A DNA stretch of 64,000 nt from Arthrobacter sp. CJ23 (GTDB taxonomy: Bacteria > Actinomycetota > Actinomycetes > Actinomycetales > Micrococcaceae), in contig NZ_CP102950.1 in NCBI RefSeq assembly GCF_024741795.1, positions 1,488,001 through 1,552,000 on the forward strand. The letters run 5' to 3'. The number at the start of each line of letters is the position of its first letter. Position 1 is the stretch's first letter. Below are positions 52,262 to 62,203 of the stretch, piece after piece. The translations under genes were made by a program, and so were the position numbers. The notes under the pieces are model-generated. The model was not told the origin of the DNA. It saw nothing but the letters and a program-made list of their open reading frames with translations, and searched no databases.

Positions 52262-53271
52262 TGTCCAAATTGACCTTTGCCCGTGCAATCAACGCAGGGC
52301 TGCGCAAGTCCCTCGAAAGCGATCCCAAGGTGGTCCTCATGGGGGAGGACATCGGCGCGCTGGGCGGCGTCTTCCGCGTGACGGATGGCCTCCAGAAGGA
52401 TTTCGGCACCCACCGCGTGGTGGACACCCCGCTGGCGGAGTCCGGCATCATCGGCACCGCCGTGGGCCTCGCCTACCGCGGGTACCGGCCGGTGTGCGAG
52501 ATCCAGTTCGACGGCTTCATCTACCCGGCCTTCGACCAGATCGTCAGCCAGGTGGCCAAGATGCACTACCGCACCCAGGGCCGCGTCAAAATGCCCATCA
52601 CCATCCGCGTCCCGTTCGGCGGCGGCATCGGCTCGCCCGAGCACCACTCCGAGTCGCCGGAAGCCTACTTCACCCACACCTCCGGACTCCGCGTCATCAG
52701 CGTCTCCAACCCGCAGGACGCGTACACCATGATTCAGCAGGCCATCGCCTCGGATGATCCCGTGCTGTTTTTCGAACCGAAGCGCCGCTACCACGACAAG
52801 GGCGAGGTGGACGAGGCCGCCGAGCTCGCCACCGCCCTCTCCATGGAAAAGGCGCGGGTGGTCAACGCCGGAAGCGACGTCACTTTGGTGGCCTACGGTC
52901 CGCTGGTGAAGACGGCCAGGGATGCCGCGCTGGCTGCCGCCGACGAGGGGACTTCCATCGAAGTCATCGACCTGCGCTCGCTTGCCCCGATCGATTTCCC
53001 CACCGTGGAGGCCTCCGTGCGCAAGACCGGCCGGCTGGTCATCACGCACGAAGCGGCGCAGTCGGGCGGCCTGGGCGCGGAAATCGCGGCCAGCATCACC
53101 GAACGCTGCTTCAACTACCTTGAGGCGGCGCCGGTGCGCATCACCGGTTTCGATGTCCCCTACCCGTACTCCAAGCTCGAGATGCACCACCTGCCGGATC
53201 TGGACAGGATCCTGGACGGTGTCGACCGGGCCCTGGGCCGTCGCAACTCGCTGAGCGGACTGGAAGGATGA
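52261..53271 (+). CDS. bkdB: Branched-chain 2-oxoacid dehydrogenase E1 beta subunit
   Basis: 336 residues. The start overlaps the E1alpha stop by one base (TGATG). LMGEDIGALGGVFRVTDGLQKDFGTHRVVDTPLAESGIIGTAVGLAYRGYRPVCEIQFDGF is the classical E1beta N-terminus and TPP-facing region; LRVISVSNPQDAYTMIQQAIASDDPVLFFEPKRRY and VIDLRSLAPIDFPTV belong to the transketolase C-domain. It pairs with BkdA in a heterotetramer and passes acyl groups to E2. Confidence 0.94.
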   Translation: MSKLTFARAINAGLRKSLESDPKVVLMGEDIGALGGVFRVTDGLQKDFGTHRVVDTPLAESGIIGTAVGLAYRGYRPVCEIQFDGFIYPAFDQIVSQVAKMHYRTQGRVKMPITIRVPFGGGIGSPEHHSESPEAYFTHTSGLRVISVSNPQDAYTMIQQAIASDDPVLFFEPKRRYHDKGEVDEAAELATALSMEKARVVNAGSDVTLVAYGPLVKTARDAALAAADEGTSIEVIDLRSLAPIDFPTVEASVRKTGRLVITHEAAQSGGLGAEIAASITERCFNYLEAAPVRITGFDVPYPYSKLEMHHLPDLDRILDGVDRALGRRNSLSGLEG

Positions 53272-54650
53272 GCGCCGCCATGATCAAGGAATTCAGGCTG
53301 CCGGACCTCGGCGAAGGACTCACCGAGTCGGAGATTCTCAGCTGGAAGGTGGCAGTGGGGGATACCGTCACCCTCAACCAGGTCATCGCCGAGGTGGAGA
53401 CCGCCAAGGCTGTGGTGGAGCTTCCTTCGCCCTTCGCCGGCGTGGTGGCAGCACTGCACGAACAGCCCGGGACGGTCGTCGAGGTCGGCAAGCCGATCGT
53501 TTCCTTCGAGGTGGACGACGCCGGATCCGGCAGTGTTAATGGCGTCAGTGCCGCTCCGGCCGCCGAGGCCGTGGGGGCTCCGGCGAAACGGGAGCCGAAC
53601 CTGGTGGGCTATGGTGCCGTCGTCGAGGCATCGGGCCGCCCGGTGAGGCGCCAGCGTGCCGGAGAGGTGCCCGCAGAACCAGTGTCGGCTGCCGCCTTGC
53701 CGGCGGTCGCGCCAGTCGCGGCGCCAGTCAGCGCGCCGGTGGTAGGACCGGCCGACATGTCGCCGGCAGGGGAGCGGCCGCGGTCCACGCCGCCGGTCCG
53801 CAAGCTGGCGCGGGACCTGGGCATTGACCTGGGGCTGCTCACGGGGACCGGCCCCGGCGGGCTCATCACCCGGACGGACGTGCAGAACTTCGTGGACGCC
53901 GGCGCCGCGGCGGCGACCGCGGTCCCGGCCGCCGCCGGTGTTTCCGGTGAGCGCGAGACGCGCACGCCCATCAAGGGGGTCCGCAAGTTCACGGCGGCCG
54001 CAATGGTGCAGAGTGCGTTCACGGCACCGCACGTGACCGAATTCCTGACGGTCGACGTCACGCCCACCATGGAGCTGCTGGCGCGCCTCAAGTCCAGCAG
54101 GGCCTTCGAAGGTTTCAAGCTCACGCCGTTGACCATCGCGGCGAAGGCCGTGCTTGTTGCGCTGCGCCGGAACCCGACGCTGAATTCCCGCTGGGACGAG
54201 GCCGCCCAGGAGATTGTCCAGTTCAATTACGTGAATCTGGGCATCGCGGCCGCCACGCCGCGCGGACTGACCGTGCCGAACATCAAGGACGCGGACCGGA
54301 TGTCGCTGCTGGAGCTCTCCACGGCGCTGACCGAACTCACGGACACGGCGCGGGCGGGGAAGACCTCGCCGGCGGAACTGTCCGGTGGCACCATCTCCAT
54401 CACCAACATCGGCGTGTTCGGCATCGATGCCGGCACGCCTATCCTGAACCCGGGCGAGGCCGCCATCGTGGCCCTGGGCTCGGTGCGGAAGGCGCCGTGG
54501 GTGCACAACGATGAACTCGCGGTGCGCCAGGTCATGTCGCTGAGCCTGTCCTTCGACCACCGGCTGGTGGACGGCGAGCAAGGCTCCCGCTTCCTGGCGG
54601 ACCTGGGTGCGATCCTGGCCGACCCCGCCATGGTCATGACCATGGTGTAG
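53268..54650 (+). CDS. bkdC: Branched-chain 2-oxoacid dehydrogenase E2 (dihydrolipoamide acyltransferase)
   Basis: 460 residues if it starts at ATG 53268 (ATGA overlap); ATG 53280 is an alternative. The lipoyl domain (5-85) has the lipoylated Lys47 in EVETAKAVVEL. An Ala/Pro linker leads to the E3-binding domain (PPVRKLARDLGIDLGLLTGTGPGGLITRTDV, about 172-205), then the catalytic core with DHRLVDGEQG near the C-terminus and the active-site His. It forms the core of the complex. An E3 (lpd) gene is absent here and must come from elsewhere. Confidence 0.94.
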   Translation: MSAAMIKEFRLPDLGEGLTESEILSWKVAVGDTVTLNQVIAEVETAKAVVELPSPFAGVVAALHEQPGTVVEVGKPIVSFEVDDAGSGSVNGVSAAPAAEAVGAPAKREPNLVGYGAVVEASGRPVRRQRAGEVPAEPVSAAALPAVAPVAAPVSAPVVGPADMSPAGERPRSTPPVRKLARDLGIDLGLLTGTGPGGLITRTDVQNFVDAGAAAATAVPAAAGVSGERETRTPIKGVRKFTAAAMVQSAFTAPHVTEFLTVDVTPTMELLARLKSSRAFEGFKLTPLTIAAKAVLVALRRNPTLNSRWDEAAQEIVQFNYVNLGIAAATPRGLTVPNIKDADRMSLLELSTALTELTDTARAGKTSPAELSGGTISITNIGVFGIDAGTPILNPGEAAIVALGSVRKAPWVHNDELAVRQVMSLSLSFDHRLVDGEQGSRFLADLGAILADPAMVMTMV

Positions 54651-54680
54651 CTCCACGGGATCGGCAGCTGCGGCGTCGGC

Positions 54681-54748
54681 GCAGCGCGAACGGGCAGTTG
54701 ATGCCCCTGAAACCGTGGTTTTGGGCATTAGCTGCCCGTTCGCGCTGC
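54681..54748. repeat. 26-bp-arm palindromic element, second type
   Basis: The arms at 54681-54706 and 54723-54748 match in 24 of 26 positions (the differences give G-U pairs on one strand), and AAACC-GT-GGTTT within the loop extends the stem. It lies between bkdC (+) and the TetR gene (-). Confidence 0.9.
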
Positions 54749-54759
54749 TGGCACGTGCT

Positions 54760-55440
54760 TTAGAACGACGCAGTGAGCGCGGCGATGGCCATGTGCTCCA
54801 GGATGGTCCGGGCCGACTTCGCTGCGATCCGGCGGCCGTGGTTGCGCACCGAGTGCGGCGTGGAGTTGATGAGTCCGAAGGCGGCGTGGGCGCGGACCCG
54901 GAGCTCGGAAATGTCCGTGCCCACGTGGAGCTTTTCCAGTACTCCCACCCAGACCTCCACGTACAACCGCTGGAGGTGGCGGACCTCGGTCTCGTCTTCT
55001 TCGGTGAGGCTGTCCAGGTCGCGGTCCTGGACCCGGATCACGTCCGCGTTGCTGAGGGCAAAGTCAACCTGGAACCGCACCAGTTCGTCCAGGGCCGCCC
55101 GGGGATCGGTGACTTCGGCAGCGACGCGCATGCCGCCGTCGAGCAGGTCCCGGCTCACGCTTAGCAGGAGTTCGCCCAGCACAGCCTGCTTGCCGGGAAA
55201 GTGCCGGTAAACGGCGGGGCCGCTCACGCCCGCGGCAGCGCCGAGGTCCTCGAGCGACACACGGTTGAAGCCCTTCTCGGCGAACAGCCCGGCCGCCGCA
55301 GTGAGCAGGGCCTTGCGGCGGATTTCCTTGGCCCGGCCGCGCTGGGTTGAAGCAGCCTGCGTCTGGGCGGTCTGGGTCGGGATGCTGTGCATCGAGGCGC
55401 GCCGGGCGGCGTCGGGCCTGGCCTCCGGGACTTCGGTCAT
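54760..55440 (-). CDS. TetR-family regulator of the accD1 operon
   Basis: 226 residues from ATG 55440 with GAGGAGG upstream. The HTH is in RRKALLTAAAGLFAEKGFNRVSLEDLGAAAGVSGPAVYRHFPGKQAVLGELL (about 37-88), preceded by a polar tail of about 35 residues. The ligand domain (LDELVRFQVDFALSNADVIRVQDRDLDSL) resembles that of acyl-CoA-responsive regulators near acyl-CoA carboxylase genes (Mtb Rv2506, Streptomyces SCO2775). It is divergent from accD1 over two GTTA-N8-TAAC repeats, its probable operators. Confidence 0.88.
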   Translation of the reverse strand: MTEVPEARPDAARRASMHSIPTQTAQTQAASTQRGRAKEIRRKALLTAAAGLFAEKGFNRVSLEDLGAAAGVSGPAVYRHFPGKQAVLGELLLSVSRDLLDGGMRVAAEVTDPRAALDELVRFQVDFALSNADVIRVQDRDLDSLTEEDETEVRHLQRLYVEVWVGVLEKLHVGTDISELRVRAHAAFGLINSTPHSVRNHGRRIAAKSARTILEHMAIAALTASF

Positions 55441-55474
55441 GCTTCCTCCTCGGTCTCGTGTGCTGGACTTCACA

Positions 55475-55516
55475 GTTAATAGAGACTAACCTAAATTCCA
55501 GTTACAGGACACTAAC
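55475..55516. promoter_or_regulatory. Two GTTA-N8-TAAC inverted repeats, TetR operator candidates
   Basis: GTTAATAGAGACTAAC (55475-55490) and GTTACAGGACACTAAC (55501-55516) are 26 bp apart. They lie between the divergent TetR and accD1 genes and overlap AT-rich -10-like segments (TAAATT about 55492). The half-site geometry equals that of the palindromes at 12116 and 31358. Confidence 0.65.
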
Positions 55517-55563
55517 CGAAATGGCCGTTTGGGTACCGGCGGCCGGGAATGGGATGCAGGTCA

Positions 55564-57174
55564 ATGGAGACTATTGCCAATCTGCCGGGTTCCGCCGGCG
55601 GAACCTTCGAAGCCAACCGCGAAGCCCAGGAGGCGCTGGCCGCGGAGCTGCGGGAGCGCTTGGCGGTGGCGGCCCTGGGCGGGCCGGTGAAGTCCCGGGA
55701 GCGGCATGTTGCCCGTGGGAAGCTGCTGCCGCGGGAACGGATCGATTACCTGCTGGATGAGGGCAGCCCGTTCCTGGAGATCGCGCCGCTGGCGGCGGAC
55801 GGCATGTACGACGGCGACTCCCCCGGGGCGGGGGTGATCGCAGGCATCGGCCTGGTGCACGGCCGGCATGTGCTGGTGATTTCCAACGACGCCACGGTCA
55901 AGGGCGGCACCTACTACCCGATGACGGTCAAGAAGCACCTGCGCGCCCAGGAAATCGCCCTGGAGAACGGGCTGCCCTGCATCTACCTGGTTGACTCCGG
56001 CGGCGCGTTCCTGCCGAAGCAGGACGAGGTTTTCCCCGACAGAGAGCACTTTGGCAGGATCTTCTACAACCAGGCAAAGATGTCCGCCGCGAAGATCCCG
56101 CAGATCGCCTCCGTCATGGGCTCCTGCACCGCCGGCGGCGCGTACGTTCCCGCGATGAGCGATGAGACCGTGATCGTCCGGAACCAGGGCACCATCTTCC
56201 TGGGCGGCCCGCCGCTGGTGAAGGCCGCGATCGGGGAAATCGTCACGGCCGAGGAACTCGGCGGCGGCGAGGTCCACACGCGGATCTCCGGCGTCGCGGA
56301 CCACCTGGCCGAGAACGACGCCCATGCCCTCGAAATCGTCCGGAACATCGTCGCCACCCTCCCGCCTCCGGCTGCCCCGGCCTGGGACGTTGCCGACGTC
56401 GTGCTTCCGCCGCTGGCGGACCCGGACGAACTCTACGGCGTGGTTCCGGTGGACGTGAACGCCTCCTACGACGTCCGCGAGGTCATCGCCCGGCTGGTGG
56501 ACGGCTCCGAATTCCACGAGTTCAAGAAGGAGTACGGCGCCACCCTGGTCACCGGCTTCGCCCGCCTGCACGGGCACCCGGTGGGGATCGTGGCCAACAA
56601 CGGGGTCCTCTTCAGCGAATCGGCGCTCAAGGGTGCCCACTTCATCGAGCTCTGCGACCAGCGCGGCGTCCCGCTGCTCTTCCTGCAGAACCTCTCCGGC
56701 TTCATGGTGGGCAAGGACTACGAACACGGCGGCATCGCCAAGAACGGCGCCAAGATGGTCACCGCCGTCGCCACCGCCCGCGTCCCGAAACTCACCGTGG
56801 TGATCGGCGGCTCCTTCGGTGCCGGAAACTACTCCATGTGCGGGCGCGCCTACGGCCCGCGCTTCCTGTGGATGTGGCCCGCCTCCCGGATCTCCGTGAT
56901 GGGCGGCAACCAGGCCTCCAGCGTGCTCGCCACCGTCAAGCGCGAACAGCACGAAGCCGCCGGGCGGGACTGGTCCGCCGAGGACGAAGAAGCTTTCAAA
57001 GCCCCGATCAAGCAGCAGTACGAGGAACAGGGCAGCCCCTACTACTCCACCGCCCGGCTGTGGGACGACGGCATCATCGACCCCGCGGACACCCGGCGCG
57101 TCCTGGGCCTGGCCCTGGACGTCGTCTCCCGCCAGCCCCTGCCCGATACCGCCTTCGGCCTTTTCAGGATGTGA
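55564..57174 (+). CDS. accD1: Acyl-CoA carboxylase carboxyltransferase (methylcrotonyl-CoA carboxylase beta subunit)
   Basis: 536 residues from ATG 55564; an in-frame ATG at 55549 is also possible. The carboxyltransferase domains are clear: [63 protein letters not shown] in the N-domain, and [40 protein letters not shown] and [26 protein letters not shown] (seen across 335-455). It moves carboxyl from biotin to 3-methylcrotonyl-CoA. The name follows the synteny with Mtb Rv2502c. Confidence 0.93.
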   Translation: METIANLPGSAGGTFEANREAQEALAAELRERLAVAALGGPVKSRERHVARGKLLPRERIDYLLDEGSPFLEIAPLAADGMYDGDSPGAGVIAGIGLVHGRHVLVISNDATVKGGTYYPMTVKKHLRAQEIALENGLPCIYLVDSGGAFLPKQDEVFPDREHFGRIFYNQAKMSAAKIPQIASVMGSCTAGGAYVPAMSDETVIVRNQGTIFLGGPPLVKAAIGEIVTAEELGGGEVHTRISGVADHLAENDAHALEIVRNIVATLPPPAAPAWDVADVVLPPLADPDELYGVVPVDVNASYDVREVIARLVDGSEFHEFKKEYGATLVTGFARLHGHPVGIVANNGVLFSESALKGAHFIELCDQRGVPLLFLQNLSGFMVGKDYEHGGIAKNGAKMVTAVATARVPKLTVVIGGSFGAGNYSMCGRAYGPRFLWMWPASRISVMGGNQASSVLATVKREQHEAAGRDWSAEDEEAFKAPIKQQYEEQGSPYYSTARLWDDGIIDPADTRRVLGLALDVVSRQPLPDTAFGLFRM

Positions 57175-57178
57175 CCAG

Positions 57179-59431
57179 ATGACTTCAGCTGACCGGAATT
57201 CCGGGGCGGCGGCACCGCCCTTCGACACCGTCCTGGTGGCCAACCGCGGCGAGATCGCCTGCCGCGTCATCCGCACCCTGCGCTCACTGGGCATCCGCTC
57301 CGTGGCCATCTACTCGGATGCGGACGCGTCCGCCAAGCACGTGGCCCTGGCGGACATGGCCGTAGGCATCGGCGGAACCGCCCCGTCCGAGAGCTACCTC
57401 CGCATCGACGCCATCATCGAAGCGTGCCGGCGGACCGGTGCGCAGGCCGTGCACCCCGGCTACGGCTTCCTGGCGGAAAACGTGGAGTTCGCCAAGGCCC
57501 TCGACGCTGCAGGGATCACCTTCATCGGCCCCGGCATCGAGGCCATCGACGTCATGGGCGACAAGATCCGCTCCAAGAACCACGTCATGGACTTCGGCGT
57601 TCCCTGCGTCCCGGGCATCGCCGAACCCGGGCTGAGCGACGAACAGCTGATCGCCGCGGCACCAGGCGTCGGCTTCCCGCTGCTGATCAAGCCCTCGGCC
57701 GGCGGCGGCGGCAAAGGCATGCACATCGTGGAACGGCCAGAGGACATGGCCGGGACCCTGCTGACGGCCCGCCGGGTGGCCGCCTCGGCCTTCGGCGACG
57801 ACACCCTGTTCCTGGAGCGGCTCGTCCAGGCGCCGCGGCACATCGAGGTCCAGGTCCTGGCCGACAACCACGGCAATGTCATCCACCTCGGCGAGCGTGA
57901 GTGCTCCCTGCAGCGCCGCCACCAGAAAGTGATTGAGGAAGCGCCGTCGCCGCTTCTGGAGTCACTGAACGACGGCGGGGCCACCCGGGCGCGGGTCGGC
58001 GAGGCCGCCTGCAACGCCGCCCGCAGCGTCCACTACAGCGGCGCGGGCACCGTGGAATTCCTGGTTTCGGACAACGCCCCGGACGAGTTCTTTTTCATGG
58101 AGATGAACACCCGCCTGCAGGTGGAGCACCCCGTCACCGAAATGGTCACCGGCGTGGACCTGGTCGAATGGCAGGTGCGGATCGCCGCCGGCGAGGTCCT
58201 TACCGTGGCGCAGTCCGACGTCGTGCTCACCGGCCACGCCGTCGAGGGGCGCGTCTATGCGGAGGTCCCGGAACGCAACTTCATGCCGTCCATCGGCCAG
58301 GTCCTCGCCCTGGACGAGCGCGGCACCATGTTCGATGCCTCCGGCGTCGACTTCAACGACGGGCTGGACCCCGCCACGGCGGACGCGGACGTGCGGATCG
58401 ACTCCGCCATGCGCCCGCGGCTGGACGTCACCGGCGACTACGACCCCATGCTCGCCAAGGTCATCGCCTGGGGGCCGGACCGCAAGGCCGCCCTCGACAC
58501 GCTGGACAGCGCGCTGGGCCGCTACACGCTGCTCGGGCTGGACACCAACGTGGAGTACCTCCGCCTGCTGATCAACGACGGCGACGTCCGGGCCGGGCAC
58601 CTGGACACCGGCCTCATCGAGCGGAAGCTGCCCGAGCTGGAGTTCCGGCACGCCGGCGACGCGGAGCTGATCGCCGTGGCCATGACCGCCTGGCTGGACC
58701 GTGAAGGTTCCGCGCTGGCGGGCGACGCCTGGCGCACCCCGGACGCCTGGCGGGTGGGCGGCCGTGCCCCCTGGACCGTCAGCCTGGGCCTGGCCGGCGG
58801 AACCGTCTCCACGGTGTCCGTGGTTGCGCCCGGCGGGCTTCGGCGCGGCGAATCCCGGCAGGGCCACGCCCTGGTCCGGGTGGACGGCGGGCCCGGGCAC
58901 CGGGTGCTGGTACTCGGCCGCTCCTCCTCCAGCGTCGACCTGGAGATCGACGGCGGCCGGGTCCGGTTCGCCCTCGGGCTGGCCACGGCTTCCGGCGGGA
59001 AGGGGGGAACCCGTGGCGTCCGGGAGGTCTTCCTCGGAAACGACGGCTGGTCCTGCCGCGTCGAGATCCTGGACCGCGAAACCCGGCTGCAGCGTCTCCT
59101 GGCCGGCATCCAGCGGGAGGAAGGCGTGGCCGATCCCGAGGTCCGCTCACCCATGCCCGGCACAGTGGTCTCCGTCTCCGTGGCCAATGGCGATGCCGTG
59201 GAGGCCGGGCAGGTCCTGCTCGCGGTGGAGGCCATGAAGATGGAGCACCAGCTGGTGGCTTCCGTGTCCGGCACCGTGCACCTGAGCATCAAGACGGGAG
59301 ACCTGGTGAAGGCCGATCAGGTCCTCGCCACCATCCATGTGCCGGAAGGCACGCCCGAAGCGGCAGCCAACACCAGCACAGCAGCCAACACCAGTGCGTC
59401 CAGCGACGCCGAGAACGACAAGGAAGTCTGA
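57179..59431 (+). CDS. accA1: Acyl-CoA carboxylase biotin carboxylase/biotin carrier subunit
   Basis: 750 residues. The biotin carboxylase domain (about 17-460) has VLVANRGEIACRVIRTLRSLGIRSVAIYSDADA, KPSAGGGGKGMHIV as the ATP loop and FFMEMNTRLQVEHPVTEMVTG. The C-terminal carrier domain has the biotinylation site EAMKMEH with Lys687. The tail after it is Thr/Ala-rich and disordered. It starts 4 bp after accD1 and forms the methylcrotonyl-CoA carboxylase holoenzyme with it. Confidence 0.95.
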   Translation: MTSADRNSGAAAPPFDTVLVANRGEIACRVIRTLRSLGIRSVAIYSDADASAKHVALADMAVGIGGTAPSESYLRIDAIIEACRRTGAQAVHPGYGFLAENVEFAKALDAAGITFIGPGIEAIDVMGDKIRSKNHVMDFGVPCVPGIAEPGLSDEQLIAAAPGVGFPLLIKPSAGGGGKGMHIVERPEDMAGTLLTARRVAASAFGDDTLFLERLVQAPRHIEVQVLADNHGNVIHLGERECSLQRRHQKVIEEAPSPLLESLNDGGATRARVGEAACNAARSVHYSGAGTVEFLVSDNAPDEFFFMEMNTRLQVEHPVTEMVTGVDLVEWQVRIAAGEVLTVAQSDVVLTGHAVEGRVYAEVPERNFMPSIGQVLALDERGTMFDASGVDFNDGLDPATADADVRIDSAMRPRLDVTGDYDPMLAKVIAWGPDRKAALDTLDSALGRYTLLGLDTNVEYLRLLINDGDVRAGHLDTGLIERKLPELEFRHAGDAELIAVAMTAWLDREGSALAGDAWRTPDAWRVGGRAPWTVSLGLAGGTVSTVSVVAPGGLRRGESRQGHALVRVDGGPGHRVLVLGRSSSSVDLEIDGGRVRFALGLATASGGKGGTRGVREVFLGNDGWSCRVEILDRETRLQRLLAGIQREEGVADPEVRSPMPGTVVSVSVANGDAVEAGQVLLAVEAMKMEHQLVASVSGTVHLSIKTGDLVKADQVLATIHVPEGTPEAAANTSTAANTSASSDAENDKEV

Positions 59432-59433
59432 CC

Positions 59434-60597
59434 GTGGTCAATTTTGAACTCAGCGAGGAATACCAGGACCTCAGCGACTCCGTTCGTGAGTTTGCCGACG
59501 AAGTGGTTGCTCCCGTTTCCGCCAAGCACGACGAGGAACACAGCTTCCCCTACGACGTGATCAAGCAGATGGGCGAGATGGGCCTGTTCGGCCTCCCGTT
59601 CCCGGAGGAGCTCGGCGGCATGGGCGGGGACTTCTTCGCGCTGTCCCTGGCCCTGGAGCAGCTGGGCCGCGTGGACCAGTCCGTGGCCATCACCCTGGAA
59701 GCGGGCGTTTCCCTGGGTGCCATGCCCGTCTACCGCTTCGGCACCCAGGCACAGAAGGAGGAATGGCTGCCCCAGCTGGCCACGGGACAGGCACTGGCCG
59801 GTTTCGGCCTGACGGAGCCGGAGGCGGGCTCGGACGCCGGCGGCACCAAGACGCATGCGCACCTCGAGGACGGCCAGTGGGTGATCAACGGCAACAAGGA
59901 GTTCATCACCAACTCCGGAACCGACATCACCCGGCTCGTGACGGTCACCGCCGTCACCGGCCAGCACCAGCGCAAGGACGGCAGCATCAAGAAGGAAATC
60001 TCCACCATCCTGGTGCCCACCGACACGCCCGGCTTCAAGGCCGAAAAGGCCTACAACAAGGTGGGCTGGAACGCCTCGGACACGCACCCGCTGAGTTTGG
60101 CCGACGTGCGTGTCCCGGAGGCCAACCTCCTCGGCCAGCAGGGCCGCGGCTACGCCAACTTCCTGTCCATCCTGGACGAGGGCCGCATCGCCATCGCCGC
60201 CCTGGCCACCGGTGCGGCGCAGGGCTGCGTGGACCTCTCCGTCAAATATGCCAAGGAGCGCAGCGCCTTCGGCCAGAACATCGGCAAGTACCAGGCCATC
60301 CAGTTCAAGATCGCGCGCATGCAGGCACGTGCCCACTCGGCGCGCCTGGCCTACTACGACGCGGCCGCCCGGATGCTGGCCGGCAAGCCGTTCAAGACCG
60401 AGGCCGCCATCGCTAAGATGATCGCAGGTGAGGCAGCCATGGACAACGCGCGGGACGCCACCCAGGTGTTCGGCGGCTATGGCTTCATCAACGAATTCAC
60501 GGTGGCCCGCCACTACCGCGACTCCAAGATCCTTGAGGTCGGTGAGGGCACCACCGAGGTCCAGCTGATGCTCATCGCTCGGGATCTCGGGCTGTAG
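59434..60597 (+). CDS. Short-chain/branched-chain acyl-CoA dehydrogenase (FadE19-like)
   Basis: 387 residues from GTG 59434. [39 protein letters not shown] and [38 protein letters not shown] match the family; [27 protein letters not shown] is the FAD region. The end, [19 protein letters not shown], has the base Glu371 at the SCAD/MCAD position. It should oxidise isovaleryl-, 2-methylbutyryl- or isobutyryl-CoA produced by BkdABC, passing electrons to ETF. Confidence 0.92.
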   Translation: MVNFELSEEYQDLSDSVREFADEVVAPVSAKHDEEHSFPYDVIKQMGEMGLFGLPFPEELGGMGGDFFALSLALEQLGRVDQSVAITLEAGVSLGAMPVYRFGTQAQKEEWLPQLATGQALAGFGLTEPEAGSDAGGTKTHAHLEDGQWVINGNKEFITNSGTDITRLVTVTAVTGQHQRKDGSIKKEISTILVPTDTPGFKAEKAYNKVGWNASDTHPLSLADVRVPEANLLGQQGRGYANFLSILDEGRIAIAALATGAAQGCVDLSVKYAKERSAFGQNIGKYQAIQFKIARMQARAHSARLAYYDAAARMLAGKPFKTEAAIAKMIAGEAAMDNARDATQVFGGYGFINEFTVARHYRDSKILEVGEGTTEVQLMLIARDLGL

Positions 60598-60671
60598 TAC
60601 CGGACTGTAGTGCCCTTCCGGTCCCGGCGGCCACCGCCGCCGGGACCGGGCCCCGGCTGGAAGGATCGACG

Positions 60672-61460
60672 ATGATTGACAAGGTGGTAGCCAGCGCCGC
60701 GGACGCGGTGAAGGACATCCCCGACGGCGCCTCGCTCGCCGTCGGCGGTTTCGGCTTGTGCGGCATCCCGGTGGCGCTGATCGACGCGCTCCATCAGCAG
60801 GGCACCCGCAACCTTGAGACGGTCAGCAACAACTGCGGCGTGGACGACTGGGGGCTGGGCATCCTGCTCAAGGACGGCCGCATCCGCCGCACCGTCAGCT
60901 CCTACGTGGGCGAGAACAAGGAGTTCGCCCGCCAGTACCTGGCCGGGGAGCTCGAAGTCGTCCTCACCCCGCAGGGCACCCTGGCCGAGAAGCTCCGGGC
61001 CGGCGGTGCCGGCATCCCGGCGTTCTTCACCGCGGCGGGCGTCGGGACCCAGGTGTCCGAGGGAGGATTGCCGCAAAAGTACGACGCCGGAGGTGCCGTG
61101 GCGATCGCCTCCTCGCCCAAGGAAGTGCGCACCTTCAACGGGGCCGACTACGTGCTGGAAGAGTCCCTGACGCCCGACTTCGGACTGGTCCACGCCTGGA
61201 AGGGGGACCGGCACGGCAACCTCGTCTTCCATGCCACCGCGATGAACTTCAACCCGCTCTGCGCCATGGCCGGCAAGGTCACCATCGCCGAGGTCGAGGA
61301 ACTCGTGGAACCGGGGGAGCTGGACCCGGAACACATCCACGTCCCCGGCATCTTCGTGCAGCGCATAGTCCTCGCCCCGGATGCCGAGAAGCGCATCGAG
61401 AAGAGGACGGTGGCGCTGGCCGCGGCCACGTCAGGCACCCCCGAACAGGCAGGAGCATAG
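60672..61460 (+). CDS. scoA: 3-oxoacid CoA-transferase subunit A
   Basis: 262 residues. The N-terminus [42 protein letters not shown] carries the GGFGLCGIP CoA-transferase signature, and [66 protein letters not shown] (split across the middle) is typical of the alpha subunit. With ScoB it moves CoA from succinyl-CoA to acetoacetate, or the reverse. The partner gene starts 2 bp downstream. Confidence 0.93.
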   Translation: MIDKVVASAADAVKDIPDGASLAVGGFGLCGIPVALIDALHQQGTRNLETVSNNCGVDDWGLGILLKDGRIRRTVSSYVGENKEFARQYLAGELEVVLTPQGTLAEKLRAGGAGIPAFFTAAGVGTQVSEGGLPQKYDAGGAVAIASSPKEVRTFNGADYVLEESLTPDFGLVHAWKGDRHGNLVFHATAMNFNPLCAMAGKVTIAEVEELVEPGELDPEHIHVPGIFVQRIVLAPDAEKRIEKRTVALAAATSGTPEQAGA

Positions 61461-61462
61461 CC

Positions 61463-62203
61463 ATGGAACCGAACAGCCTCCAGGATGTCCCGCCCCGACC
61501 CGAAGCCGTCAGGCACGAATACCGGCGCGCCGCCGTCGAGCATCCGGAGACGAAAGGCTGGACCCGCAACGAACTGGCCGCCCGGGTGGCTCAGGAGCTC
61601 AGCAACGGCCAGTACGTCAACCTGGGCATCGGCATGCCCACGCTCATTCCCAACTACATTCCCGCCGGCGTGGAAGTGGTGCTGCACTCGGAGAACGGCA
61701 TCCTGGGCGTCGGGCCCTACCCGGCGGAAGACGCCGTCGATCCTGACCTCATCAACGCCGGCAAGGAGACCGTCACCGTCAACAAAGGCGCGGCGTTCTT
61801 CGACTCCTCGCTGTCCTTCGGCATGATCCGCGGCGGGCACGTGGATGTGGCCGTGCTGGGCGCCATGGAGGTCGCCGCCAACGGGGACCTCGCCAACTGG
61901 ATGATCCCCGGCAAGATGGTCAAGGGGATGGGCGGCGCCATGGACCTGGTGTTCGGAGCCAAGAAAGTCATAGTGATGATGGAGCATGTGGACCGGAACG
62001 GCAATCCGAAGATCGTGGAGCGCTGCACCCTGCCGCTCACGGGCAAGGGCTGCGTGGACCGGATCATCACCGATCTTGCGGTGATCGATGTGACCCCCAA
62101 CGGGCTGGTCCTGCGTGAACTCGCCCCCAACGTGTCGATTGAAGAGCTTGCCGCTGCCACCGGTGCGGAGCTCTTCGAAGAAGACCAGGAGTTGACCGTA
62201 TGA
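61463..62203 (+). CDS. scoB: 3-oxoacid CoA-transferase subunit B
   Basis: 246 residues. The catalytic Glu77 is in [14 protein letters not shown], which forms the glutamyl-CoA thioester. [15 protein letters not shown] and [35 protein letters not shown] are typical of the beta subunit. It is longer at its N-terminus (about 30 residues) than many ScoB proteins. Its stop overlaps the start of the MaoC gene (ATGA). It completes acetoacetate handling at the end of leucine degradation. Confidence 0.93.
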   Translation: MEPNSLQDVPPRPEAVRHEYRRAAVEHPETKGWTRNELAARVAQELSNGQYVNLGIGMPTLIPNYIPAGVEVVLHSENGILGVGPYPAEDAVDPDLINAGKETVTVNKGAAFFDSSLSFGMIRGGHVDVAVLGAMEVAANGDLANWMIPGKMVKGMGGAMDLVFGAKKVIVMMEHVDRNGNPKIVERCTLPLTGKGCVDRIITDLAVIDVTPNGLVLRELAPNVSIEELAAATGAELFEEDQELTV

